From Siminovitchia acidinfaciens (GTDB taxonomy: Bacteria; Bacillota; Bacilli; Bacillales; Bacillaceae_C), in the NCBI RefSeq assembly GCF_003605385.1, contig NZ_QYTV02000001.1:86945-150944 (forward strand): a stretch of DNA of 64,000 bases, read 5' to 3'. The translations under genes and the position numbers were made by a program. Below the pieces are notes generated by a model. It was given only the letters and a program-made list of their open reading frames with translations. It was not told where the DNA came from and did no database searches. The number at the start of each line of letters is the position of its first letter. Within the stretch, counting starts at the first letter, position 1. This document shows positions 43,221 through 51,864 of the stretch, in pieces.

Positions 43221-43315
43221 TTTTTAAAGGAGAAAATAAAAATGAAATAAGTAGTTTTTCAACTTGGGAAAAGTTATCATTTAAGTACAAAACAAATACG
43301 GGAAGTGACCGTTAA

Positions 43316-45034
43316 ATGATAAAACATATTAAACCGTATTATTTAAATATAATGGCTGTTGTAGTTTTGACTCTCGGGGGGATTATGCTTGAACTTCTTC
43401 TCCCAACACTGATGGCCAATGTGGTCGATATCGGAATTGTCAACGGCGATATAAATTACATATTGAAAACCGGCGGTTTAATGCTAGTTTTTGCATTGGC
43501 TGCGATTGTTCTTATGACTGGGGTCTCCTTCTTCGCATCAAAAACCGCACTCGGTTTCGGCAGAGATATAAGACGAAGTCTGTTTGTCAATGTAGAGAAT
43601 TTTTCATTGCAGGCTTTTGACAAAATTGGTACAGCTTCTTTGATTACAAGGTCGACAAATGATGTAAAACAGGTGCAGGATGTCTTGAATATGATCCTGC
43701 GGATGATGACTAGGGCGCCATTGATGCTAATTGGTGGCATTATCATGGCTGTAACAAGGGAACCTGGTTTGTCGGTAGTTTTTTTAGGAGCCTTGCCGCT
43801 TTTGGCCATTTTGATTTTCATTATTTCACGAAAAGCGATTCCTCTCTTTGTTTCGTTACAGAAGAAGACTGACAAGTTAAATTTGATTGTCCGCGAAAAC
43901 TTGACTGGAGTGCGGGTGATCCGAGCCTTCAATAATGAAAACCATGAGAAAAAGCGTTTTGATGCCGCGAACCTTGATTTCCGTGATACCGGAATTAAGG
44001 TGAATAAAATGATGGCCGTACTTTTTCCCGTCATGATGATTGTCATGAATTTTACAAGCGTTGCAATTGTTTGGTTTGGAGCTGTCCGCATAGATCAAGG
44101 GATCATGCAAGTTGGTAATCTAATGGCATTCTTGCAATATTCCATGATGATTTTAATGTCGCTCATCATGCTGTCGTTTGGATTCATCATGATTCCGCGT
44201 GCGAAAGCTTCCATGGACAGGATTAATGAAGTGTTAAAAATGGAGAACGATATAACAGATACCGAGCGTCCAAAGAATGTGCAAAATGGGCAAGGAACAG
44301 TGGAATTCAGGGACGTCACGTTCAGATACGCCGGTGCGGAAAAACCTGTTATTAAGGATATTTCTTTTAAGGCAAAAAAAGGAGAGACCACTGCGATCAT
44401 TGGAAGTACAGGATCCGGGAAATCAACATTAATTAAATTGATTCCAAGATTTTATGATGTGGAAAAAGGTGCCGTTTTGGTAGACGGTGTCGATGTAAGA
44501 GAGTTGCCGCAGGAAACCTTGAGGGCGAAAATTGGTTATGTACCGCAGAAGGCTTCTTTATTCAGCGGAACGGTTGCGGAAAACTTGCGATATGGGAATG
44601 AAGAAGCCAGTGAGGAAGACATGTGGAAAGCATTGGATATCTCGCAGGCGGCGGAATTTGTAAGAAATAAGGAAGAGGGAATCAAATTAATGATCGAGCA
44701 GGCAGGTGCGAACCTGTCAGGTGGCCAGAAACAGCGGCTGTCCATTGCCCGGGCATTGATCAGAAAGCCGGAAATCTACCTTTTTGATGACAGTTTCTCG
44801 GCTCTGGATTTTAAAACAGATGCAAGATTAAGAGCGGAGCTGTCAAAAGAGACCAAGGATGCAGCCATTATTTTAGTTGCCCAGCGTGTGAGTACCGTCA
44901 CTGATGCCGATCAAATTATTGTCCTTGAAGAAGGGGAAGTGGCGGGTATCGGCACGCATCAAGAACTGCTGGCAGAAAACCGGATATATCAGGAAATTGT
45001 ATCTTCGCAGCGGGCAGAGGGGGAAGGCGCATGA
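43316..45034 (+). CDS. ABC exporter half-transporter (degenerate site subunit)
   Basis: Type IV ABC exporter of 572 residues: six membrane helices (to about 310), then an ATPase domain with Walker A GSTGSGKST and signature LSGGQKQR. The Walker B region reads LFDDSFSALD, with Asp in place of the catalytic Glu, so one ATP site is probably non-hydrolytic, as is usual in heterodimeric exporters. It overlaps the next exporter gene by four bases (ATGA), so the two proteins form one transporter, likely for drugs or lipids (YfiB/YfiC-like). Start ATG at 43316 with GGAAGTGA upstream. Inserted between ywhD and pbpG relative to B. subtilis. Confidence 0.92.
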   Translation: MIKHIKPYYLNIMAVVVLTLGGIMLELLLPTLMANVVDIGIVNGDINYILKTGGLMLVFALAAIVLMTGVSFFASKTALGFGRDIRRSLFVNVENFSLQAFDKIGTASLITRSTNDVKQVQDVLNMILRMMTRAPLMLIGGIIMAVTREPGLSVVFLGALPLLAILIFIISRKAIPLFVSLQKKTDKLNLIVRENLTGVRVIRAFNNENHEKKRFDAANLDFRDTGIKVNKMMAVLFPVMMIVMNFTSVAIVWFGAVRIDQGIMQVGNLMAFLQYSMMILMSLIMLSFGFIMIPRAKASMDRINEVLKMENDITDTERPKNVQNGQGTVEFRDVTFRYAGAEKPVIKDISFKAKKGETTAIIGSTGSGKSTLIKLIPRFYDVEKGAVLVDGVDVRELPQETLRAKIGYVPQKASLFSGTVAENLRYGNEEASEEDMWKALDISQAAEFVRNKEEGIKLMIEQAGANLSGGQKQRLSIARALIRKPEIYLFDDSFSALDFKTDARLRAELSKETKDAAIILVAQRVSTVTDADQIIVLEEGEVAGIGTHQELLAENRIYQEIVSSQRAEGEGA

Positions 45035-46881
45035 GCAGGCAAAGTCATGGAAGGTCCAGTTTTCGGCCGAGACCGGGAGGAGGGCCCGGGCATGGACACG
45101 GGATAGCTCCTGGGGAAAAACCAAAAGAATTCAAAAAGACGCTTAAAAGATTGTCAGGTTATTTGAAGCCCCGTAAATATCAGCTTCTGTTTGTTGCTCT
45201 TGCAGCCGTTTTTTCCACTTTGTTCAATGTTGTTACGCCGAAGCTGCTGGGAGATGCGACATCCTCCATTTTTTCAAGTATGACAAAAGGAATTGGCATC
45301 AATTTTGCTTTTTTACAGAAATTGCTGCTTACACTTCTAGTCCTTTACGTCATTTCGGCTGCATTCACCTATTTGCAGCAATATTTGATGGCAGGGGTTT
45401 CCCAGAAAACAACGGCCGAATTGAGAAAAGAAGTATATGAAAAACTTGGGAGGATGCCCTTAAGCTATTATGACCGGCATCCGCATGGAGATATTTTAAG
45501 TCGTGCAATCAATGATATCGATAATATTAACAACTCCATCCAGCAGGCGCTGTCACAAATCATCACATCGCTGATTGCCATTATCGGAACAATCATCATG
45601 ATGATCGTGATTAGTCCGATATTGACGCTTGTTGTATTGATCACTTTCCCATTAAGTGCTTTGGTCATTCGCTTTGTGGCATCTTTTTCCCAGAAGCATT
45701 TTGTCAATCAGCAAAAGGAACTTGGGAATGTGAACGGACATATTGAGGAAATGTTTTCCGGGCATCAGGTTGTCAAAGCGTTCGGGCATGAAAAAGCAGC
45801 TATCAAGGAGTTTGATGAAATCAATGAACGCCTGTATCAATCCGGGTGGCGGGCGCAATTTATAAGCGGGATCATGATGCCGCTTATGAACTTTGTTGGA
45901 AATCTTGGTTATGTCATTGTCAGCATCGGCGGCGGGCTTCTTGTACTAAACGGAAACATCCGGATCGGTGACGTACAGGCATTTATCCAGTATTCCCAAC
46001 AGTTGACACACCCAATGACTCAAGCAGCAGGCATCGCCAATATGATTCAGACGGCACTTGCCTCGGCAGAAAGAATTTTTCATCTTTTAGATGAAAAAGA
46101 GGAACGGAAAGAAGAACCTGCTGACGTCAATCTGGATCAATTAAAAGGGGAAATTACGTTTGACCATGTTCGCTTCGGTTATGAAAAAGACAAACCTATT
46201 ATTAAAGATTTAACCTTGGACGTTAAGCCCGGCCAGACGATTGCCATCGTGGGACCTACAGGAGCAGGAAAAACGACGATTATCAATCTACTGATGAGGT
46301 TCTATGAATTAGACGGCGGACGAATTTTAATTGACGGAGTCGATATAAGCGACCTATCACGTGAACAAGCAAGATCTATGTTTGCAATGGTGCTTCAGGA
46401 TACGTGGCTGTTCAACGGCACAATCAAGGACAATATTGCATATGGGCGTGAAGGGGCAAGCAAAGAAGAAATCATTCACGCAGCCCAAAATGCCTATGCC
46501 GATGACTTTATCCGGACGCTTCCCGATGGTTACGAGACTGTTTTGGGAGAGGATGCTTCAAACATATCCCAGGGGCAGCGCCAGTTGATTACAATTGCGA
46601 GAGCAATTCTGTCTGATCCCAAAATATTGATCCTGGATGAAGCGACAAGCAGTGTCGATACGAGGACGGAAATGAATATCCAGCGGGCCATGAACAAACT
46701 GATGGCGGGCCGCACAAGCTTCGTGATAGCGCACAGGCTCTCCACCATCAGGGATGCTGATGTCATTTTGGTCATGAAAGATGGGGATATTATTGAAAAA
46801 GGCTCCCATGAAGAATTGATGGAATTGAACGGTTTCTATGCCGATTTATACCAGAGTCAATTTACTGGAAAGGCAAGCTAA
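45031..46881 (+). CDS. ABC exporter half-transporter (catalytic subunit)
   Basis: Partner of the preceding half-transporter, 616 residues. A Gly/Arg/Pro/His-rich N-terminal tail (about 30 residues, FRPRPGGGPGHGHG) precedes six helices and the ATPase domain, with Walker A GPTGAGKTT, Walker B LILDEATSSVD with the catalytic Glu, but a variant signature ISQGQRQL. This pairing of one canonical Walker B with a non-canonical signature matches asymmetric exporters. Start ATG at 45031 inside the previous gene end. Terminator follows. Confidence 0.92.
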   Translation: MSRQSHGRSSFRPRPGGGPGHGHGIAPGEKPKEFKKTLKRLSGYLKPRKYQLLFVALAAVFSTLFNVVTPKLLGDATSSIFSSMTKGIGINFAFLQKLLLTLLVLYVISAAFTYLQQYLMAGVSQKTTAELRKEVYEKLGRMPLSYYDRHPHGDILSRAINDIDNINNSIQQALSQIITSLIAIIGTIIMMIVISPILTLVVLITFPLSALVIRFVASFSQKHFVNQQKELGNVNGHIEEMFSGHQVVKAFGHEKAAIKEFDEINERLYQSGWRAQFISGIMMPLMNFVGNLGYVIVSIGGGLLVLNGNIRIGDVQAFIQYSQQLTHPMTQAAGIANMIQTALASAERIFHLLDEKEERKEEPADVNLDQLKGEITFDHVRFGYEKDKPIIKDLTLDVKPGQTIAIVGPTGAGKTTIINLLMRFYELDGGRILIDGVDISDLSREQARSMFAMVLQDTWLFNGTIKDNIAYGREGASKEEIIHAAQNAYADDFIRTLPDGYETVLGEDASNISQGQRQLITIARAILSDPKILILDEATSSVDTRTEMNIQRAMNKLMAGRTSFVIAHRLSTIRDADVILVMKDGDIIEKGSHEELMELNGFYADLYQSQFTGKAS

Positions 46882-46917
46882 ACAAAGCCCCCTCGCTGAT
46901 GAGGGGGCTTCGCTTTG
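46882..46917 (+). terminator. Terminator of ABC exporter operon
   Basis: AAGCCCCCTC / GAGGGGGCTT stem with a 6-base loop, extended by an outer ACAAAG/CTTTGT pair. Confidence 0.75.
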
Positions 46918-46955
46918 TGAGGTTTTAAAAAATTGTACAAGCGTGATAGCCGCAC

Positions 46956-49010
46956 TTAAAATATGCGCTCCCACCACCGCTTTTTCTTTTCTTTTTTAAC
47001 CTTGATAGGCTCCTTATCAAGCTCATGTAAATGTTCGGTGCAAAATTCTGCGGGTTCTGTTCCTTTCACAAAGTAGGTGAGCCTAAAAACAGGGCAAGAA
47101 TTGGTCGCTTTTTTACCATTGACAGGATCAATTGGAACTGCCATCACTTTCGCTGGAGGCGAAAAGGCATGCTCTTTTTCATCCTGTCCATCAAGGGCCC
47201 GCTCCATGAAGCGGATCCAAATATTTTTTGCATATAACTTATCTTCCGTTAAGGTAATTTCCTTTCCTTTGTCATATCCCGTCCATACAACAGATGCCAA
47301 TTTTGGTGTAAAGCCCGCCATCCAGCTGTCGGAGTTGGTGGACCCGGACTTGCCCGCGTATTCCCGGCTCATCTGATTTATCACGGAAGCTCCAGTGACT
47401 GTGGCGTATCCATTTAACTTTTTGTCAAACATCCCCGTCATCATATGACTCAGAACAAAGGCAAGCTCTGGTTTCAAAACCTGCTCTTTGGGGCTTGGAG
47501 TTTCATAAATCAATTTTCCATGAAAATCCTCCACCCGCACAATGAAAACAGGTTCAATCTTTTTCCCACCATTTGCAATGATGCTATAAGCGTTAAGCAA
47601 CTCAACTGGTTTAACTCCTGAAGTCCCCAAGGCAAGGGAAGGGACCTTTTTCATCTTTGTAGTGACTCCAAGCTTTTGGATCGTGTCGACCAGGATATCC
47701 TGTCCGAGAAACAGATGGGTTTTTACAGCGTAAACATTGTCCGATAATGCCAGCGCCTGAGCCATCGTTACTTCGCCATTTGCGTACTGGTTGTTGTAGT
47801 TATGAGGAATATATTCATCCTGTCCATTGCTAAACTTGAAGGTCGTCGGTTCACTCCGCAAAAGGGTTGATGGAGTAAAGCCATGTTCCAATGCGGCATA
47901 ATAGAGAAGAGGTTTTATTGTTGAACCTGGCTGCCTTACAGCCTGGGTCGCCCTGTTAAAAGAGCTTTCGTTATAATCTCTTCCGCCGACCAGAGCAGTG
48001 ACATATCCCGTTTGGGGATCCATCGCTGCAAAACCCGCTTGGATATCGGATGTTTCTGATATCGTTTCACTAATGGCCTTTTCCGCCACTTCCTGTTGTT
48101 TTACATCAAGAGCGGTGTAGACTTTCAACCCCCCCAGGGCAATGCTTCTATCATCCAGTCCTGCCTTTTCCTTCAACTCTCGTTTTACGGTATCATAGAA
48201 ATAAGGTGCTATTTCCGCCTGATGATGGGGATGTTTGCCGATTATGACCAGTCGTTCTTGTGAAGCGGCTTTTGCTTCCTGAGCTGAAATCACTTCGGTC
48301 GTTTCCATTGCACCCAACACAAGTTTTTGCCTAGCCTTTGCCTTTTCTACAGAAATAATGGGAGAGTAAATTCCTGGTCCCTTAGGAATGCCGGCAAGCA
48401 TCGAAGCTTCGGCAAGCGATAGATCCTTCGCGCTTTTTCCGTAATAAAATTGGCTGGCAGCCTCGATTCCGTAAGCTCCGTGCCCAAAGGATATGGTGTT
48501 AATATAGCCTTCGAGTATATCATTTTTATCGTAATTGACCTCAAGACGAATGGTATAAAATGCCTCGAGCAATTTCCTGGACCAAGTTTTATCAAGTGTC
48601 AAAAAAAGGTTTCGGGCGTATTGCTGTGTGATTGTGCTGGCTCCCTGGACTTTACCCATTGCTTTAATATTTGCAGCCAGGGCACCGCCGATTCGTTTCA
48701 AATCAAAACCGTGATGGCTATAAAAGGTGCGGTCCTCTATCGCAATGATTGCATTTGTAACGTCAGCAGGCACTTCATCCAGCGAAATCCAATATCTTTT
48801 TTCCCCGCTGTTGCTTTCGCCAATGACAGAGCCGTCTGATGCGTAATATAATGTAGATTGAGGAATGGCTAGTGGAGGCGGACCAAGGATTTTGATCCAC
48901 AGCCAAAACGATATTAATAATATAGTGACGGCTGCAACAGCCAAAATTGACAAAACGGAAAATATCCGCAGTGCCCGCCATCTCTTCTTTGATCCTGTGA
49001 CTGCTTCCAA
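46956..49010 (-). CDS. pbpG: Bifunctional class A penicillin-binding protein (PBP2d type)
   Basis: Peptidoglycan glycosyltransferase/transpeptidase, 684 residues. One N-terminal membrane helix (about 17-35); GT51 motifs AIEDRTFYSHHGFD (catalytic Glu) and GASTITQQYARNLF; transpeptidase motifs STIK (in RQPGSTIKPLLYY), SDN and KSG (GKSGSTNSD). Position next to the ywhA-D cluster identifies it as PbpG (YwhE), which in B. subtilis is made in the forespore for spore germ cell wall. Start TTG at 49010 after AGGAGGTGAGG. A weak SigF-like promoter lies upstream. speE and speB, upstream in B. subtilis, are missing. Confidence 0.93.
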   Translation of the reverse strand: MEAVTGSKKRWRALRIFSVLSILAVAAVTILLISFWLWIKILGPPPLAIPQSTLYYASDGSVIGESNSGEKRYWISLDEVPADVTNAIIAIEDRTFYSHHGFDLKRIGGALAANIKAMGKVQGASTITQQYARNLFLTLDKTWSRKLLEAFYTIRLEVNYDKNDILEGYINTISFGHGAYGIEAASQFYYGKSAKDLSLAEASMLAGIPKGPGIYSPIISVEKAKARQKLVLGAMETTEVISAQEAKAASQERLVIIGKHPHHQAEIAPYFYDTVKRELKEKAGLDDRSIALGGLKVYTALDVKQQEVAEKAISETISETSDIQAGFAAMDPQTGYVTALVGGRDYNESSFNRATQAVRQPGSTIKPLLYYAALEHGFTPSTLLRSEPTTFKFSNGQDEYIPHNYNNQYANGEVTMAQALALSDNVYAVKTHLFLGQDILVDTIQKLGVTTKMKKVPSLALGTSGVKPVELLNAYSIIANGGKKIEPVFIVRVEDFHGKLIYETPSPKEQVLKPELAFVLSHMMTGMFDKKLNGYATVTGASVINQMSREYAGKSGSTNSDSWMAGFTPKLASVVWTGYDKGKEITLTEDKLYAKNIWIRFMERALDGQDEKEHAFSPPAKVMAVPIDPVNGKKATNSCPVFRLTYFVKGTEPAEFCTEHLHELDKEPIKVKKEKKKRWWERIF

Positions 49011-49023
49011 ATCCTCACCTCCT

Positions 49024-49053
49024 AAATTCTAGCAATCTCACTCACCAGTATGA
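49024..49053 (-). promoter_or_regulatory. Weak SigF-like promoter of pbpG
   Basis: Minus strand TCATA (49053-49049), 15 bases, GCTAGAATTT (49033-49024), compared with SigF consensus GYATA-N15-GGNNANAHTR: one mismatch in the -35 and one at the second G of the -10. Suggestive only. Confidence 0.3.
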
Positions 49054-49257
49054 GAGAAAAGATAAGAATTTATTCATGGGGAAGATATTATTTCCTTTCA
49101 ACTTTTAAATAAATGTCCTGACAAAATATATTCCTGATTATCGATATGCTCTGTTATAAACAACAGGATTTTGCTCAATTACAGCCGATACATGGACTTT
49201 CAAACGAAATTTTTCTATAATAAATAGGTTACATTACATATAAAGGGTGTGGCAGCA

Positions 49258-49701
49258 TTGACAGCGGATGTTCAAACTCCGGTCAAAATTCATCTCACAA
49301 CAAAAATCCGTCTGGATGGAGAAGAAGATACATTTGAAATGATTTTGTTTGGTTGTTATTACCGCAAAAAAAATGCGGTTTTTCTAAAATATGATGAAGT
49401 CCAAGAGGAAGGGACAGTCCATACGCTTGTAAAGGTTGATGATGAGGAAGCTACGATTTTCAGAAAAGGAATTATCAATATGCGTATGAAATTCCGTCTG
49501 AATGAACAAAAGGACGGAACCCATGCGAGTGAATACGGCAGCCTGCTACTGTCCACGGACACGAAAAAGCTTGCTCTTCAAGAACATGCTGATAAATGTG
49601 AAGGAACAATCAATCTGGGTTATGACTTATACATGCAAGGTACACATGCAGGAAAGTACGATATGGAAATACAGTACAAGGAGGAAACAGGGAATCTATG
49701 A
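49258..49701 (+). CDS. ywiB: YwiB (DUF1934) family protein
   Basis: Cytoplasmic beta-barrel protein of about 147 residues, DUF1934 (calycin-like fold), unknown function, always next to argS in Bacillus. Begins [29 protein letters not shown]; the C-terminus has the paired strands [26 protein letters not shown] at 49258 is preferred because AAAGGG almost touches the GTG at 49249 but lies ten bases from the TTG. Overlaps argS by four bases, so translation is coupled. Confidence 0.88.
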   Translation: MTADVQTPVKIHLTTKIRLDGEEDTFEMILFGCYYRKKNAVFLKYDEVQEEGTVHTLVKVDDEEATIFRKGIINMRMKFRLNEQKDGTHASEYGSLLLSTDTKKLALQEHADKCEGTINLGYDLYMQGTHAGKYDMEIQYKEETGNL

Positions 49702-51368
49702 ACGTAGTGGAACAGAAGCAAGAGAAACTGAAGCACGAAATTAAAAACGCCATATTAAAAGCAGGATTGGCCACAGAAGATCAAATCCCGGCAGTTGTAT
49801 TGGAAACGCCAAAAGACAAGGCGCACGGTGACTACTCCACAAATATGGCTATGCAGCTTGCCCGCGTGGCGAAAAAGGCACCCCGGATGATTGCTGAGGA
49901 TATCAAAGCGCACGTAGACACCTCTGAGGCATCCATCGAAAAAATTGATATTGCTGGACCTGGCTTTATTAACTTTTATATGGATAACAGCTATTTGACG
50001 AAGCTTGTGCCCACTATCCTTGAGGCAGGGGACGAATACGGCCGTTCGGGAGCTGGAAAAGGCGAAAAAATCCAAGTGGAGTTTGTTTCTGCAAACCCAA
50101 CAGGGGACCTTCACCTTGGCCATGCGCGAGGAGCGGCAGTCGGCGACGCGCTGTGCAATATTCTTGATAAAGCAGGTTATGACGTTTCAAGGGAATACTA
50201 TATTAATGATGCAGGAAATCAAATAAATAACCTGGCTTATTCTGTTGAAGCTCGTTACTTCCAAGCGCTTGGTATGGACAAAACCATGCCTGAAGACGGG
50301 TATCACGGAGAAGATATCGTGGGAATCGGGAAAAAGCTTGCAGAGGAGTACGGCGATAAGTTTGTTCATGAAAGCGAAGAAGACCGCGTTGCCTTTTTCC
50401 GCCAATATGGATTGGATTTTGAGCTTGAGAAATTAAAGAATGTGCTGGAACAATTCAGAGTCTCTTTTGATGTATGGTATTCCGAGACATCATTATATAA
50501 AAACGGAAAAATTGATGAGGCTCTCGAACTGCTTCGCGAAAAAGGCCACATTTTCGAAGAGGACGGAGCGACCTGGTTCCGGTCAACTGATTTTGGTGAC
50601 GACAAAGACCGGGTATTGATTAAAAATGACGGCTCTTACACGTATATTACGCCGGATATTGCTTATCACCTGGATAAAATCAACCGCGGGTTCGACAAGC
50701 TGATCAATATTTGGGGAGCCGACCACCATGGATATATCCCAAGAATGAAAGCAGCTATAGAAGCACTGGGCTTTAACCCTGATCGTCTCGAAGTGGAGAT
50801 CATCCAGCTCGTCAACCTATATAAAGATGGGGAAAGAGTGAAGATGAGCAAGCGTTCGGGGAAAGCTGTGACGATGACTGAACTGATTGAAATGGTCGGA
50901 CTAGATGCAGTTCGTTATTTCTTCGCCATGAGAAGCGCAGACACGCATATGGACTTCGACCTTGATTTAGCAGTCGCTGAGTCAAATGACAACCCTGTGT
51001 ATTATGCGCAGTACGCCCATGCGCGAATTTGCAGTATCTTACGTTCTGCAGATGAAAAAGGGATAGCTGTTGATGCCGGCACCGATTTCTCTGCTCTGTC
51101 CAGCGAAAAAGCGACAGATCTCCTGAAAAAGCTTGGTGAATTCCCGCAAGTCATCGCGGAAGCCGCAGAAAAGAGAATTCCACACCGCATCACCAATTAT
51201 ATTTTTGATTTAGCGTCTGTCTTCCACAGCTATTACAATGCTGAAAAAGTATTGAACGAAGAACAGTTGGATGAAACGAAAGCGCGCCTTGCCCTAGTAA
51301 ATGCGGTCCAAATCACATTGAAGAACGCATTGACACTTGTGGGAGTATCAGCGCCGGAAAAAATGTGA
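49698..51368 (+). CDS. argS: Arginyl-tRNA synthetase
   Basis: Class I aminoacyl-tRNA synthetase charging tRNA-Arg; 556 residues as in B. subtilis. N-terminal tRNA-recognition domain (to about 120), HIGH motif HLGHARG (139-145), KMSKS-equivalent [10 protein letters not shown] (near 378), C-terminal DALR anticodon-binding domain. Start ATG at 49698 overlapping the ywiB stop (ATGA). No T-box leader is seen upstream of ywiB. The stop is followed by repeats R11 and R12. Confidence 0.97.
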   Translation: MNVVEQKQEKLKHEIKNAILKAGLATEDQIPAVVLETPKDKAHGDYSTNMAMQLARVAKKAPRMIAEDIKAHVDTSEASIEKIDIAGPGFINFYMDNSYLTKLVPTILEAGDEYGRSGAGKGEKIQVEFVSANPTGDLHLGHARGAAVGDALCNILDKAGYDVSREYYINDAGNQINNLAYSVEARYFQALGMDKTMPEDGYHGEDIVGIGKKLAEEYGDKFVHESEEDRVAFFRQYGLDFELEKLKNVLEQFRVSFDVWYSETSLYKNGKIDEALELLREKGHIFEEDGATWFRSTDFGDDKDRVLIKNDGSYTYITPDIAYHLDKINRGFDKLINIWGADHHGYIPRMKAAIEALGFNPDRLEVEIIQLVNLYKDGERVKMSKRSGKAVTMTELIEMVGLDAVRYFFAMRSADTHMDFDLDLAVAESNDNPVYYAQYAHARICSILRSADEKGIAVDAGTDFSALSSEKATDLLKKLGEFPQVIAEAAEKRIPHRITNYIFDLASVFHSYYNAEKVLNEEQLDETKARLALVNAVQITLKNALTLVGVSAPEKM

Positions 51369-51371
51369 TTA

Positions 51372-51492
51372 GAAAAGCGGAGGGCGGCTGCTTAGGGGCG
51401 ACAAGCGCTGGAGAAAAAACAGTGAAGGCGCTCTTTGCCTTCATTGCTTTTTTCGAAGCGACCTCGAGCCCCTGCCGCCCGTAGCTGGACAA
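51372..51492 (+). repeat. Dispersed repeat R11 (family A, no cassette)
   Basis: Starts three bases after the argS stop (TTAGAAAAGCGGAGGGCGG) and ends GCTGGACAATA. Terminal complementarity GGCGGCTGCTTAGGGGC / GCCCCTGCCGCC and an internal stem AAAAAACAGTGAAGGC..GCCTTCATTGCTTTTTT fold it into a long hairpin. It is the cassette-free counterpart of R4. Confidence 0.9.
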
Positions 51493-51807
51493 TAGAAAAG
51501 CGGAGGCGCCTTGGTAAGCCCCGACAAGCACAAGACGATTCCCGAGGAGGCAGTACTTCAGCACCACAGGGAAGCTGATGATTTCAATCACATCATGTGA
51601 AACTTCCTTGAGTTGCTTCGTGCAGTTTTGCGACGAGCTGAACAAGACTTCCTCGAATAAGTTATGGCACAGGAGCACTTTCATCCTGAATAGCTTCCTT
51701 GCAGGCTTGTGGCCTCGAGGGACTGGGCGCTGTAGGCAGGCTCAGGCAGCGACGTCCTGTCGCTTCGCCTGCACTAGCACATCCTGTGCGTCGCTGGACA
51801 ATGGAAC
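51493..51807 (-). repeat. Dispersed repeat R12 (family C with cassette)
   Basis: Follows R11 head-to-tail. It begins AGAAAAGCGGAGGCGCC and ends GTCGCTGGACAATGG. The cassette hairpins read on the minus strand: GCAC-AGGAT-GTGC (51789-51777) and CGAC-AGGAC-GTCG (51762-51750). Nearly identical to R8 in opposite orientation. Confidence 0.92.
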
Positions 51808-51833
51808 ATCCTCGAACTGAACAAGGCAAAATT

Positions 51834-51859
51834 GAAAGAGCGCCGAACGGCGCTCTTTC
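51834..51859. terminator. Terminator argS / cls
   Basis: Perfect 11-bp stem GAAAGAGCGCC / GGCGCTCTTTC with a GAAC loop. Confidence 0.8.
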
Positions 51860-51864
51860 TGTAT

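Noticed and set aside
49080-49257. T-box leader for ywiB-argS
   Set aside because: No T-box sequence, specifier hairpin or leader terminator is visible.
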